A DNA stretch of 64,000 bases from Echinometra lucunter (lineage: Eukaryota; Echinodermata; Echinoidea; Camarodonta; Echinometridae): contig CM057154.1 of the NCBI GenBank assembly GCA_029962745.1, positions 86,954 through 150,953 on the forward strand, given 5' to 3'. The notes below the pieces were generated by a model. The model was given only the letters and a program-made list of their open reading frames with translations. It searched no databases and was not told the DNA's origin. Of this stretch, positions 49,701-59,329 are shown piece by piece. The stretch's first letter is position 1; each line of letters opens with the position of its first letter. The translations under genes were made by a program, and so were the position numbers.

Positions 49701-52598
49701 CAAAATCCTCCTCCAGGCTGTGATGTTTTCCTCACGCCATTTCTCAGATTTACTGCCTGAATTACAAGAATGAAGAAATTCATTAGTATAATGAATCTTA
49801 CTAATATTCAAATTCGAAGTTGAAGCAGGTAAATTACTAGAAGGACCTGGATTGGGATTAATGTCCCCACAAATAAGCAATCTAACTTGATAAGTTGATA
49901 CAGAATTGGAGTAGTACAGAATGGGACTACCAATGTACTTTCCCTTTGATTGTACAGAGACACCACTGCATGTATGCTGAAAGCAACATGGTCTTATGTA
50001 ACAATAAGTCTGTGATAGCTGAGTGCAGCTACACAAAAGAAGCACAGCAAGTACAAAAGAAGGCAATTTCAATGGTAACATTGTGTCAATGAGAGTGAAC
50101 TACACATACACACACAAAATCAGGTACTAATACAGTACAGCAAAATCTAGTGTGATCTAGGTATAGCAAAATGGCAGTAGGCCTGCCTGTACCTACACAG
50201 TATACAGAGAAAATATGTCTACTCACAGTACATAAAAATTACAGTGTAAAAAACTCCAAAATTTGTCTTGCAGGTACTTGAAGACAGACATTCAACAATA
50301 AGATAGAAATCACAATCAATAATGAACTCAAAACCACATAATTAAAGTGAAAATTAAGAGCTCTGTAGGCGGGCTGCCACCAGGCGCGCGCAACCTGTTC
50401 TTTAGAATAAATTGTATGTAAAACATATAGGGATTTAAAAAAGAAACTACTATTGGTAGGTTCATATTCTAAAATTGTAGACCAATGGCTTGCCAAAAAC
50501 CCATTAGTGCCGGGCTGGGAGTCGAATTATGATCTGCAGTCCATATATCCATCAGATCATGACACCTAACTACTCGACACTGACTGTATCTATGCCATGT
50601 GAAATTATGAAGGAACTTCAAGTTATCTAGCATTTATATATTAATGTAAATAAACCATCTGAGATCATATTTGACACAACTAGGCTTGAGCATGATAAAT
50701 AAGTATAACTGAAGATGTACAAAAATCTGACTTTGAACCAATGTAACCTTTAAATCAGTCGATATGAATGTACATACGGTAAACCTCGCAAAGCAGGCGT
50801 TGCCAACCTTTTTAGCTCACTTGCCACAGCTGACATTGGGATAACTTTGCGGGCGGCAGGTAGTCTTCCCCTCATACACTCACACACACACATTCCGTAA
50901 TTATTGCAAAAAATCAAACAAACAAACATCAAAATCACTCAATGAAGAAAGAAATTCAGGCTTGATTTTTCAGTGTGATTTCTGGGGCTGCATTACTTTG
51001 ATGGACAAGTCGAGCGTTAACATGGTTAATGTAATGAATGTAATGAGAGGGAATTAAAGGAGCTTGGCATGCATCAATGGTCTATACCACGTAACGACTC
51101 AGTTATATTGTGAATGATGAAAACCAATATGAAAAAGAAAGGGGGAAATGTGTGTCAATGTTTCATCCAACTCTATTACTGCTGCGCGGACCGCATGTCA
51201 TCCATAAGCTACTTTTCTAAAATTATTTTTGAATGCCATGCCGCACGAGAAGGGCTCGCGGGCCACGCGCTGGCCACCCTTGTCATAAGATAATCAGTTA
51301 TGCGTTTTTTGTTTTTCATCAACCCCAAAATATCATCTTACAGCAAACAGGTCAAGGTGTGAAGGTCTTCTTTTATTTTTAAAAGCTTATTTTTCCTCGT
51401 GTTTATCACTTATTTTAAAGATTGTGTCAAAAACCTCTGTAAAAACGGCTGGTGCGAGGAGACCAGTGTTGGCTACAAATGTCACTGTTCCACTGGATTT
51501 CAAGGAGAACACTGCGACAAACGTAAGCACATCAGTCATTATGTAATCGTAGCTGGAGTTTCCGCGGATTGAATCACAGATTACCACCCAAGATATTTTC
51601 TTCTCTCTTATCTTCCCTTTTTAACCACTTCCCCTTCCATCTCCCCTCACTTTAAGATCCTTCTTCCCCTGCCCTTCTCCCTCATCCTTACCTTATAATT
51701 CCTCTCTTATCCTCCTCTCCTTCTACCCCCCCCCCCCTTATGAATTCCTCCCCCTCCGCATCCTTTCTCTCCCCTTCCCCTCCCCTTTCCGTTTAGAAAA
51801 ACTTCTAATATATATCAAAATACGTAATTGTATACATCATTGTAATGTTTGCACGTTATGTCATGTTGCATATGTAATCATGGTAGTTACAACACGAGTC
51901 CATTGGATCTACGTACGCTGATATTGCCCTTAGATTAGTTTCTCGAAACTCCTTTGAATCACATTGTCTGATTCTTTGAATGATCAGCCGATTCAGCGAC
52001 TACGGAAGCGATGACCAAGCCCAAGACGAAGCCTGCAACCATGAAGTCGGTGCAGCCAGAGACAACAACATCGCAAGCCCTCATCACCTTTGGTAAGCTC
52101 CAGAAATCTGAAAATAATAAGTTAAGAGAATAATCCTTATGACTTTTCTATGGACTAATAATATATGTTTTCAAAAAATGGCCGTTTGCCCCAGGAACGA
52201 AAAGTAAGTTGCTGACTTTTTGCAAATAGATTATGATTTTTGGAACCTTGAATTGTTCCATTTCATGGTTGCTATTGGCAGGGATAAAAATTCCTTGGTT
52301 TAGGCTTACACGTCTGCTCAAGGTGCCTTTCTCCAGCTCTTACTCCTTTGTAATTGCAATTCTTAAAATGGCACACACGCCATGATCATTCACCTCCGTT
52401 AATACTATTGACGTGTTGTGTGGTTTTCTTTTTTTTTTTAACAGAGTCAACAGAATCTTCGACTACCGAAGGGACGAACAAAGACAAGGCGAGCCCTGCG
52501 ACCACGATGTCGGAACAACCAGAGACGACATCGCAAGAAACTACCACCATGTCGGGTAAGAAATAGAAACATGGAAATAATAATAATAACGATAATGC

Positions 52599-52649
<51 letters not shown>

Positions 52650-52816
52650 TAATAACAACAATAATGATAATAATGATAATAATAATAATAATAATAATAA
52701 AAATAATAATAATAATGATAATAATGATAATAATAATAATAACGATAATAATAATAATGATGATAATGATAATAATAATAATAACGATAATAATGATAAT
52801 AATAATAATAATAATG

Positions 52817-52849
<33 letters not shown>

Positions 52850-55800
52850 GGTTCTTGTATAAAAGCGCTCATGTCTGTCAGAATTGACGCTCCTGGCGCT
52901 CTATAAGATATTAGTTGAGCCACTTGTATGACTAATCAGTATTAATACAAACAGTGCAAATGATTCGATCTGTTTTGTTCCCCTCTTCTCCTTTCCTTCC
53001 CTATCCTCCCCTTTCCTTCCCTTTCCCTCTCCTTCCTCCTTTCCTTCCCTTCCCTTCCCCTCTCTTTTCCCTCCCCTCTCGTAACCTTGCCTTCCCTCCT
53101 TCTCTTCCCCTTCCTGCAAGGTATACGCCTTGAATCGTGGTTGATGCAATGTTTGTACATGACGTATGACCTTAGAATGTGATTCTGTTGGGTCTAGGTA
53201 TTGTTATAGTCCTGAAATGGATTTTTCGACAGTTCTTGGATCATGTTGTTTGTTTGATTCTCTGAAGTGTCCAACCGAATTACGACTACTCAAGCGACGA
53301 CCAAGGCAAAAACGAGCCGTACGACTACAACCATTAGCATGATTAGCGTAGACAGGTCCTCATACCGGGGGGGGGGGGGGGGGGTTGACACATTGGTACA
53401 TATTTATGAGTACACACATATGAGACCACTTCAAAATGTGGGGGATACATCCCCCATCCCCCCCCCCCCGCTATCTACGCCCCTGACTACGACTAAAATG
53501 AATTCATCGAAGTCGATCATAATTTCACTATGAGCCTCTTATGAAGAATAATAGGAATCAATATTCAAACGTGCCTGGATTCAGGAGGAGAAGTATGGTA
53601 AAAATAATTGATATATGTTGAAAAAGATTATGATCGTTAAAAAAGTATAATTTGTTCCCCTTCTATTTCATATTTTTCTACCATAGATTTCCTTCACTTT
53701 TCCTTTCCCCTCCCTTCCATCTCCTTTCCCCTTCCTGTAATAAAATATTATGTAATTATTGTATTCATTATTGTTGTGTGTACGCCGTTACCATGGCTAC
53801 CTAGTCAGAACAGAGTATAATCAATGCCTTTACAAATTTAGCATTCGAACGGTTTGTTTGATAATGTTGTTTGATTGATTCTTTACAGAGTCGACCAAAT
53901 CAGCGACTACGGAAGCAACCACCGGGCCGAAGACGAGCCCTACGACCACAATATCGGAAAAATCAGAAACGACATCCCAAGACACCACCGCGTCTGGTAA
54001 AAAACAGAAACTTCAAAAAAATAATATTTGAAAAATATGTCTTGCTTTTTGTGTGTTTGTAAGTTTGTTTTCTATTGCTTTCTTACGTGTGTTTTTGTTT
54101 GTTTTATTTGTTTGTTAGGAAGAAGTGCCGCAAATAATTGAATGTTGACATAGATTAATAATCATTATCCCCTGCCCTTTCCCCTCCCTCCCCTTCATCG
54201 TTACCTCCTCCTTTCTCTCCCTTTTCTTCCCCTTCCCTGTATCCTTTCCTTCCCCTTCCTCACCCCTTCCCCTTCCCTGTATCCTTTCCCTCCCCTTCCT
54301 CACCCCTTCCCCTTCCCTTTATCCTTTCCCTCCCCTTCCTCACCCCTTCCCCTTCCCTGTATCCTTTCCTTCCCCTTCCTCACCCCTTCCCCTTCCCTGT
54401 ATCCTTTCCTTCCCTTCCTCACCCCCTTCCCCTTCCCTGTATCCTTTCCTTCCCCTTCCTCACCCCTTCCCTTCCCTGTATCCTTTCCTTCCCCTTCCTC
54501 ACCCCTTCCCCTTCCCTGTATCCTTACCTTCCCCTTCCCTGTATCCTTTCCTTCCCCTTCCTCACCCCTTCCCCTTCCCTGTATCCTTCCCCCCCTTCCT
54601 CACCCCTTCCCCTTCCCTGTATCCTTTCCCTCCCCTTCCTCACCCCTTCCCCTTCCCTGTATCCTTTCCTTCCCCTTCCTCACTCCTTCCCCTTCCCTCC
54701 ATCCTTTCCCTCCCCTTCCTCACCCCTTCCCCTCCCTTTCTTTCCCCTCCACCTCTCTCTCCGCTCCCCTCCACTTCCCCTCTACCTCTCCTCCCCTTCC
54801 CATTTCCGTCGTTTTATTCCTCATTGTGTGTTTGCCCACCAGATATTACTGTACTCGGAAGATGATTCTATTAGTTATAGGGTATTGTAATTGCCCTTAA
54901 ACATGTGAAACTGATTTTTCGAAACTCCTTTTGGTCATCATGGTCATGTTATTCGTTTGATTCTTTACAGGTTCAACCGAATCAGCTACTGAAGCAACGA
55001 CTAAGCCCATGACGAGCCCTACGACCACGATTTCCGAACAATCAGAAACAACGACTTCGCAAGAGAGCACCACCTCCGGTAAGCAACAGAAACTTCAAAA
55101 ATAATATTTGAAAAATATGTCTTGCTTTTTGTTTGTTTGTAAGTTTGTTTTCTTTTGCTTTCTTACGTTATGTTTTTGTTTGTTTTATTTGTTTGTTAGG
55201 GAGAAGTGCCGCAAATAATTGAATGTTGACATAGATTAATAATCATTATCCCCTGCCCTTTCCCCTGCCCTCCCCTTCTTCACCCCTTCCCTCCCTTTCT
55301 CTCCCCTCCACCTCTCTCTCCTCTCCCCTCCGCTTCCCATCCACCTCTCCTCCCCTTCCCATTTCTATCGTTTTATTCCTCATTGTGTGTTTGCCCACCA
55401 GATATTACTGTACTCGGAAGATGAGTCTGTTAGTTATAGGGTATTGTAATTGCCCTTAAACATGTCAAAAAATGATTTTTCGAAACTCCTTTTGATCATC
55501 ATAGTCATGTTATTTGTTTGATTCTTTACAGGTTCAACCGAATCAGCTACTGAAGCAACGACTAAGCCCATGACGAGCCCTACGACCACAATTTCCGAAC
55601 AATCAGGAACAACGACATCGCAAGAGAGCACCACCTCCGGTAAGCAACAGTAATTCTGAATGACGTAATGAGGTCGATGACAAGTAATGATCTAGCCACT
55701 TATGCTTACTGATATTTCAGCAGTCGGAAAAATATATCGGTTTCTATACGAGGAATGAAAAGTACAGCAAAACTGAAAAAACTTATCGAAATGATCTTTG

Positions 55801-57688
55801 AAATCTGAAGTTGTTCCAATAAATCTTTGAAATAGGAATTCAATATTCTTTATATTAGGCCTACTCATCTCGTAGAGGTCCCAATCGTCCATCTCATTCA
55901 TTTGCAGTGGACCAGTGACGTATTTGCAGTGGGAGAAAGGGAAGCACTTCGCCACCCCACCTCCTCCTCCCCCTCCCCCCCCCCCCCTCTCCGATAAGTT
56001 GTTAGCCACGAAAGAAAAAACTGTTATTCACTTTTCAAAAAACTGTAATTGACTATTCAGTTAATGTTTTAAAGGTAAAGGAAAATTAAATATCTGCCCC
56101 ACTTCATGACTTATGGCTGCCAGCTCAAAAAGTATTTCAAAAGATATCAGTTTTGAAATCCAGTTTAAAAGATAAAAGAATCTACGAGAATTTAATTTAC
56201 CAAAGAGTGGATTTATCTCATTCTTATTTTGCATTGAAAACAAATTAATGTGAAACATCAGCAAAGATGCAAATCATTGGATTAAATGGGATGAGTTGGT
56301 GTTTAAACTTTTTATTAAAAATAAAGGAGGCCAAAGTTTTTGTTCACATGCCTTGCTCACTGTTTATTGTTTATTGATACATGAAAGGATTACAATATAC
56401 ACAAGTTTAGGAGAAAAGTAAACAAGCGAACCAATTTCCTCTTCAGGGAAAAATAAGTCATGATCATGATAATGGGTTACTGTTGTCATAATAATATGTA
56501 AACTCTCATTTTTTTTTTTTTTTTTTTTGGGGGGGGAAGGGGGGGGGAATAAAAAAAAAAGAATATGTTTACTTTTTTTCATAGCATCATGAATAGTCGA
56601 GATAACAGTGAATTGCCAACATGTCTAAGTACCAATGTATAGGATAATTAGACATTGCGTTTCTCATAATGATACTTTTTCCAATACATGAGAGGGAAAT
56701 GTACAAATACTAACATCAAGGTAATAACAATACTTTATAAAGTTCTCATACGTAACTATTGGCTATACTTGATTTCAGCAAGGAGAAGCAGCAGAAATGA
56801 TAGATACCTGTAGACCTACGTGTATAATAACATATCTTTTTATATATATATATATAACATCTTGAATCATCCCCCATTACCCCATTAGAGATACAGTGGA
56901 CTGCTGAATACCAACAGTGGTCTATATTTCTATGATAATACATAATCATTTACAATATCAATACAATTTTAGGATGAGAGGGCAATTTTATATCACGACA
57001 GAACTAAAACAACGGTCATCAACTCGATTCAATCACCCATCACCCCCATCTCTCTCTCTCTATCTCTCTCTCTCTCTCCCTCTCTCTCTTTGGGTATTGT
57101 TCAATCAAAGAAAAAAAAAGTTTCCCAGAAATAACGCTTTGTAAAAATAGGTTCACTTTGTGATGCTGAATAGTAGAGCATCTATTACTCATTTATAATC
57201 ATAGTTTACTGTGGTCTTTTTCTTTCAGCATTTAACTTTCTACCCATAATCGTCTTATCTTCCTTGAAACTGACTGATTCACTTTTTGTTTGATCTGTTT
57301 AGCTTGTTCTTCTCCGCTGGAAGTTCGGAATGGCGGGTCGTGCTATTACTTTAGTGCATCTGAGTTGAATCATACCTCTGCTCTTTCATTTTGTTCCGAC
57401 CACGACTCTCATCTGGTCTACATCGAGACTGAAGAGGAACAGAACTTCATCAAGGACCACGTACAGGCCCTGGGCTCAAGTCTGGGCTACTGGATCGGAC
57501 TGACAGGCAAATCTCGCGCAGAAGCCAGGTGGTTGGACGGATCAAGTCTTACATATGACAATACCAAGGATAATTCGTTCAATGAAGGAGGAGACTGTTT
57601 TCGAATTAGGTCAGGAGACCAGCCCTGGCAGGATAAGAATTGTTCCAATGAATATACATACATTTGCGAGAAAGAAATTGATAATTAA
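39210..57688 (+). CDS. Membrane-anchored or secreted C-type lectin with EGF module and Thr/Ser stalk (copy D)
   Basis: Predicted coding exons: ATG 39210-39212, 40572-40638, (exon 3: 41861-42039 and 46238-46332, split by a TIR element), 51421-51522 (EGF), 51988-52092, 52445-52555, 53889-53996, 54971-55078, 55532-55639 (stalk) and 57303-57688 (lectin, stop TAA). All have AG/GT borders and phase 1 joints. Without exon 3 they total 1098 nt, i.e. 365 residues plus stop. The N-terminus MAKDQRL followed by a hydrophobic run to FLSF is either a type II anchor or a cleavable signal. The product would present a lectin domain outside the cell on an O-glycosylated stalk; in echinoderms such proteins are linked with immune recognition, which is inference here. 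Exon 3 is the doubtful part. Confidence 0.7.
40150..40345. repeat. Composite (GAA)n-(GAT)n microsatellite, copy D
   Basis: GAA/GGA-rich tract followed by GAT-rich tract, between exons 1 and 2 as in A-C, although the flanks have diverged. The acidic Lys/Glu/Asp frame over it is a repeat translation. Confidence 0.85.
41128..41171. repeat. Perfect 15-bp inverted repeat
   Basis: Arms 41128-41142 and 41157-41171 pair perfectly around a 14-base loop, in intron 2 of the D gene. Confidence 0.85.
41861..46332 (+). pseudogene. D exon 3 (Cys module), split by a 4.2 kb TIR element
   Basis: The left part 41861-42039 reads ALPVLSNSCRN, GYGLNYTLSTPQRCKV and QTIPKLF, parallel to B and C exon 3. The right part (46239-46332) reads PDYFPSVVEQIPGLAGRQV and ICRLP, parallel to PFPSVV, IPAGHR and ICRVP in C, and ends at a gtaagt donor. 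The homologous reading frames of the two parts are offset by one base whether the TA target is counted once or GT-AG splicing at the element borders is assumed. The exon is therefore disrupted unless a base is miscalled in the G5 run at 42036-42040. Confidence 0.75.
42041..46236. mobile_element. 4.2 kb DNA element with about 310-bp terminal inverted repeats
   Basis: The left end (42041 to about 42350) and right end (about 45930 to 46236) are long inverted copies starting taaggttgcatttgaatg and ending cattcaaatgcaacctta. The ends allow a TA target duplication. Each arm carries ggccgccggcggcc, itself a palindrome, within aaaatcca...tggatttt. The inside is AT-rich, with diverged internal repeats (about 42850-43290 against 45110-45560, and 44160-44470 against 44480-44720) and no recognisable transposase. 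It is non-autonomous. A C-run (43371-43383) and T-run (45251-45273) are present. Confidence 0.9.
46677..50460 (-). mobile_element. Near-complete CR1/L2-like LINE, antisense in a D intron
   Basis: It reads on the minus strand: a 5' leader (about 50460-50082, end uncertain), the 1093-codon ORF, then a 3' UTR with a 36-base homopolymer (46749-46784), the tail gcgccttgagcatt and gcgctatataaatcc, and (ATT)n at 46677-46695. A direct target duplication was not found. A perfect 16-bp inverted repeat (46650-46665 and 50453-50468) lies at the two borders. Confidence 0.85.
46800..50081 (-). CDS. LINE polyprotein: AP endonuclease and reverse transcriptase
   Basis: Intact 1093-residue ORF. Residues 5-25 are strongly hydrophobic (signal-peptide-like). 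Residues 72-80 are GDINPNPGP, a 2A-like motif with N where the consensus has E. An APE-type endonuclease spans about 152-366: NARS (158), ITETWL (183), YRPP (260), GDLNIH (293), DVIL (335), SDHY (357). Reverse transcriptase spans about 630-880: KNYRPV, LLDLSSAFDTVDH (719), GVPQGS (777) and catalytic YADD (810-813). The C-terminus has WGDRAFAHAGPALWNSLP, typical of CR1/L2 families. It copies its RNA at a nicked target (target-primed reverse transcription). No frameshift or stop suggests a young insertion. No separate ORF1 was seen upstream. Confidence 0.95.
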   Translation of the reverse strand: MLPLKLPSFVLAVLLLCSCTQLSQTYCYIRPCCFQHTCSGVSVQSKGKYIGSPILYYSNSVSTYQVRLLICGDINPNPGPSSNLPASTSNLNISKIHYTNEFLHSCNSGSKSEKWREENITAWRRILSLGIGRGPKTHRGKRAGQEKFINSLKMCTINARSLRNKSTIFQDFVSDNKFDIVAITETWLTPSDDAVIADLTPPGFAFLHHPRASRRGGGVGFLYRHNLSVVINSSNHCTCFESMSLVVSNGTTNFEILVIYRPPGYQSFSMFINEFSDLLDEELYKLSPLVITGDLNIHLNIRSSPHTQKFNELINSHGLSQLVTAPTHDHGHILDVILVRNSDRLIISHPRVLTGISDHYAVTSMLRFDKPKRKDVTFSSRNIKGINRIDFANDVTSSSIMASSTESVDDAVSRYNSELSRLLDIHAPATTRKVKSHQESPWYNSEISEAKKMRRRLERKWRNNGKLQADRESFCVQRDRVNYLVSQAKRSYHTRLIEDCGDDHKKLFNVANRLLNRKQSSPLPTCADGNSMAETFIQYFQAKVKKIRDSLNPNVPLEPEPITSSSLETLQHSSADEILSLLRKLPPKSCESDPVPTILLKDCAPTFAPIICQIVNLSIDQANVPSVLKTALIRPLLKKPSLDHESLKNYRPVCNLPFLFKILERVVFSRLSDYMLEHNLFDSFQSAYRPYHSVETLLINVSNFILQEMDTGSVTAMVLLDLSSAFDTVDHKILVNTLASLGIRDQALAWFKSYLAFHSQSVLLNGFTSSSRPLECGVPQGSVGGPTLFSIYLLGLRNIFLRHSVHYHIYADDIQVFVSFPPQQTRASQALRILENCIADIDNWMNSNSLQLNHSKCEFMLFGSKLQLNKLNIDSVHISGHSIPLSTSCRNLGIIFDSQMSMTSQISNICRSVRYQLRNIGFIRKYLTRSATEKLVHSLISSRLDFGNGLLYNLPNSQITKLQKLQNAAARIVSLSNKHSHITPVLKNLHWLPIKERIIFKILLLVFHIINGTAPDYNNSLVQHYQPALTRTLRSSQSGLLHIPLSKKSWGDRAFAHAGPALWNSLPQELRNANSLTSFKGNLKSHLFKLSRY
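50794..51282. mobile_element. Possible hAT-like MITE
   Basis: Starts caggcgttgccaacc and ends ggccacgcgctggccaccctt g; the ends are imperfect inverted repeats of the CAGGGGTTGGCCA type. No clear 8-bp target duplication. Non-coding, in the intron before the EGF exon. Confidence 0.45.
51421..51522 (+). CDS. EGF-like exon of the D gene
   Basis: A 102-nt phase 1-1 exon. It reads CVKNLCKNGWCEE, then GYKCHCSTGFQGEHC: six Cys in EGF spacing with the GF.G.HC ending. There is no Asp/Asn hydroxylation or calcium-binding consensus at its start. Acceptor attttaaag, donor gtaagc. Confidence 0.92.
51988..52555 (+). CDS. Thr/Ser-rich stalk exons 1-2 of the D gene
   Basis: Exons 51988-52092 (105 nt) and 52445-52555 (111 nt), both phase 1-1. 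The first is the most diverged (TEAMTKPKTKPAT). The second contains TEGTNKDKASPATTMSEQ. The composition suits dense O-glycosylation, an extended mucin-like spacer. Confidence 0.8.
52575..52852. repeat. (AAT)n microsatellite
   Basis: About 280 bp of AAT with GAT/AAC variants, directly after the donor of stalk exon 2. Confidence 0.97.
53278..53530 (+). pseudogene. Damaged stalk exon with inserted TE sequence
   Basis: After acceptor ctgaag the frame reads TTTQATTKAKTSRTTTTIS, clearly a stalk unit. It is then invaded by a G-run element (about 53350-53482) that ends gctatctacgcccctg, the same end as at 19300-19319. The frame stays open (TTTKMNSSKS) to a stop at 53531-53533, and no donor was found. 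Probably skipped. Confidence 0.7.
53889..55639 (+). CDS. Thr/Ser-rich stalk exons 3-5, tandemly duplicated
   Basis: Exons 53889-53996, 54971-55078 and 55532-55639, each 108 nt (36 residues), phase 1-1. The last two differ at very few bases. Shared elements: STESATEATTKP, SPTTTISEQS, TTSQ. Introns carry matching stretches too: about 54003-54170 resembles 55085-55255, and about 54830-54970 resembles 55375-55531. These exons arose by tandem duplication of exon plus intron. Confidence 0.88.
54170..54750. repeat. 40-bp pyrimidine minisatellite
   Basis: About 13 copies of a 40-bp unit made of caccccttccccttccctgt plus atcctttccttccccttcct, C/T-only apart from a few A and G. In the intron between stalk exons 3 and 4. 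A single unexpanded version of the region is in the next intron (55255-55370). Confidence 0.93.
55640..57302. other. Intron before the lectin exon
   Basis: No exon seen. Contains a C-run (55968-55987), T/G-runs (56511-56547), short TA and CT tracts (56839-56856; 57049-57088), and otherwise AT-rich sequence. Confidence 0.6.
57303..57688 (+). CDS. C-type lectin domain exon (terminal exon of D)
   Basis: Preceded by acceptor gatctgtttag and ending at TAA. The 128 residues form one long-form CTLD: CSSP, SCYYFS, ALSFCSDHDSHLVYIETEEE, YWIGLTG, RWLDGS, GGDCFRI, WQDKNCS, YICEK. Six Cys give the three usual disulfides. The sugar-binding calcium motifs are not canonical: no EPN or QPD where expected (DNSFNEGGDC) and WQD in place of WND. 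Two sequons (NHT, NCS). It may bind ligands without calcium, or non-sugar ligands. Confidence 0.95.
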
Positions 57689-58245
57689 TGCTTACTGTTT
57701 TTTTTTCCTCATTCTAATAATATTGTTCATACGACTTCTTTGCACCAACAGTTGCATTAAATCATCGAGGTGGGGGCACGGGGGATAAGCCCCCTCCCTT
57801 CAAAATGAACCAAGTTTTCTTTCTTTTTCTTGTCATTGGATGTATATAGTCCGGCGAATCATTAATCATACTCGTGTAAAATTTTTAAAGACAGACTTTG
57901 TGTTGGAAAATTTCGGAACCGAATTGGTTTTTAAAAGGTTGAAATATGGGTATTCATAATTTCTGAAATACAGTACAAAGTTGTTTGTACACCTTTCATT
58001 GTACAATGTCGTTGGGCTTTTTTTATCTTTTATATCTGAAAATCTTAACAATGTTAACATAATTGCAATTGCTGAATATAACAACTAAGTGATAACTTAT
58101 CAGCAATAACTTGTTTTTGACTTTCAGTAATATTTTCACCTTTTAAGAAGATGTGGCCATGTGTGTATCAGTTTTATTTTGAGATATTTTTCATTTATGC
58201 CAGTAATAATAATGTAAATCGAAAGAGACTTCTTTAAATTTTCAA

Positions 58246-58251
58246 AATAAA
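58246..58251 (+). promoter_or_regulatory. Candidate polyadenylation signal of the D gene
   Basis: aataaa, 557 bp after the stop. Chosen by position only; other A/T-rich signals are possible. Confidence 0.3.
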
Positions 58252-58968
58252 AGGACTGTTTCTATATTATTCTATCCGAACAAGTTTAAAGCAGTAATAT
58301 AGCTGACATAAATACGAAATTACATACATACATGACTACCCCAATACATTTAGTTTGTGATGCCACCATGCATATTTGATTTTCTGAAATCTTTAGGAAG
58401 CAATTTTGATAGTAATAAAGTTATATATTGCTATGCGTGCGTATCCATGTATACTCTCAGTTTTGTTTATTTCCTTGTCATTTTAGGTCTTTATACGTGC
58501 TCAGAATGAGGGGAAGAGAGATAATAATTCATTTTGATGTTTACAGACTACTTGTATACTTATCAAGAAAAAAAAAGATTATTTGTTCATATTTTCTACA
58601 ATAATACATGTAATTTCATTGTTTCTCTTTCTATCGCAAATTAAATAAATACGAATTGAATTAAATCTAATTGAATACAACATGTAAGAAAGTATATGAA
58701 TACAAACTGAAAATGGGAGGAACGTAATGAAAGAGAGGCACAGAGTCACTGAATGTGAAAAAGGATAAATAAATCGAGAAAGAGAAAAGTGAAAGGGATG
58801 AAGAAAGTGAGGGAAATAATGCGAAAGAAGAGTTCAAATGAACATGATGAAGGGGAGGGTGGAAATAAAAAATACAAAAAAGAGGAAGACAGAAAAGTTA
58901 GTTGATTTTCATGAAAAAAAAATATATGCATAATTATCATGACGAATAAGTGGATGGTAGTGAAAGGG

Positions 58969-59004
<36 letters not shown>
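58969..59004. repeat. (GA)n microsatellite
   Basis: GA run with two AA interruptions. Confidence 0.9.
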
Positions 59005-59006
<2 letters not shown>

Positions 59007-59329
59007 ACACACGATCAATTATAGAACCAGAGTGTTGTTTGAAACGCATGTACCGTAGAGGGTGATACAATCTTTCCTTTACTTTGTTCATTGATAACAT
59101 ATTAGGGCCTGTATTCAGTTCCATATATCACAATTTTAAGTAGTTTTCTCAGTTTTCGGCTTTAGGAAAATGCTTAAGCCGTATAACAGTAGTTATCGGT
59201 AGAATTCTTAGATTTGATCTGCATAAGAGTCAAGCCATCTTACTTAGCCAAGTAAAAATTAAAATACTGACTTATTGCGCCGAAAAATAGAATACACGGC
59301 CCCAGATACCTTCATCTCATATCTATCAT

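Noticed and set aside
54170..54750. Regular 40-bp repeats resembling a CRISPR array
   Set aside because: Units are contiguous without spacers, pyrimidine-only, and lie in a eukaryotic intron.
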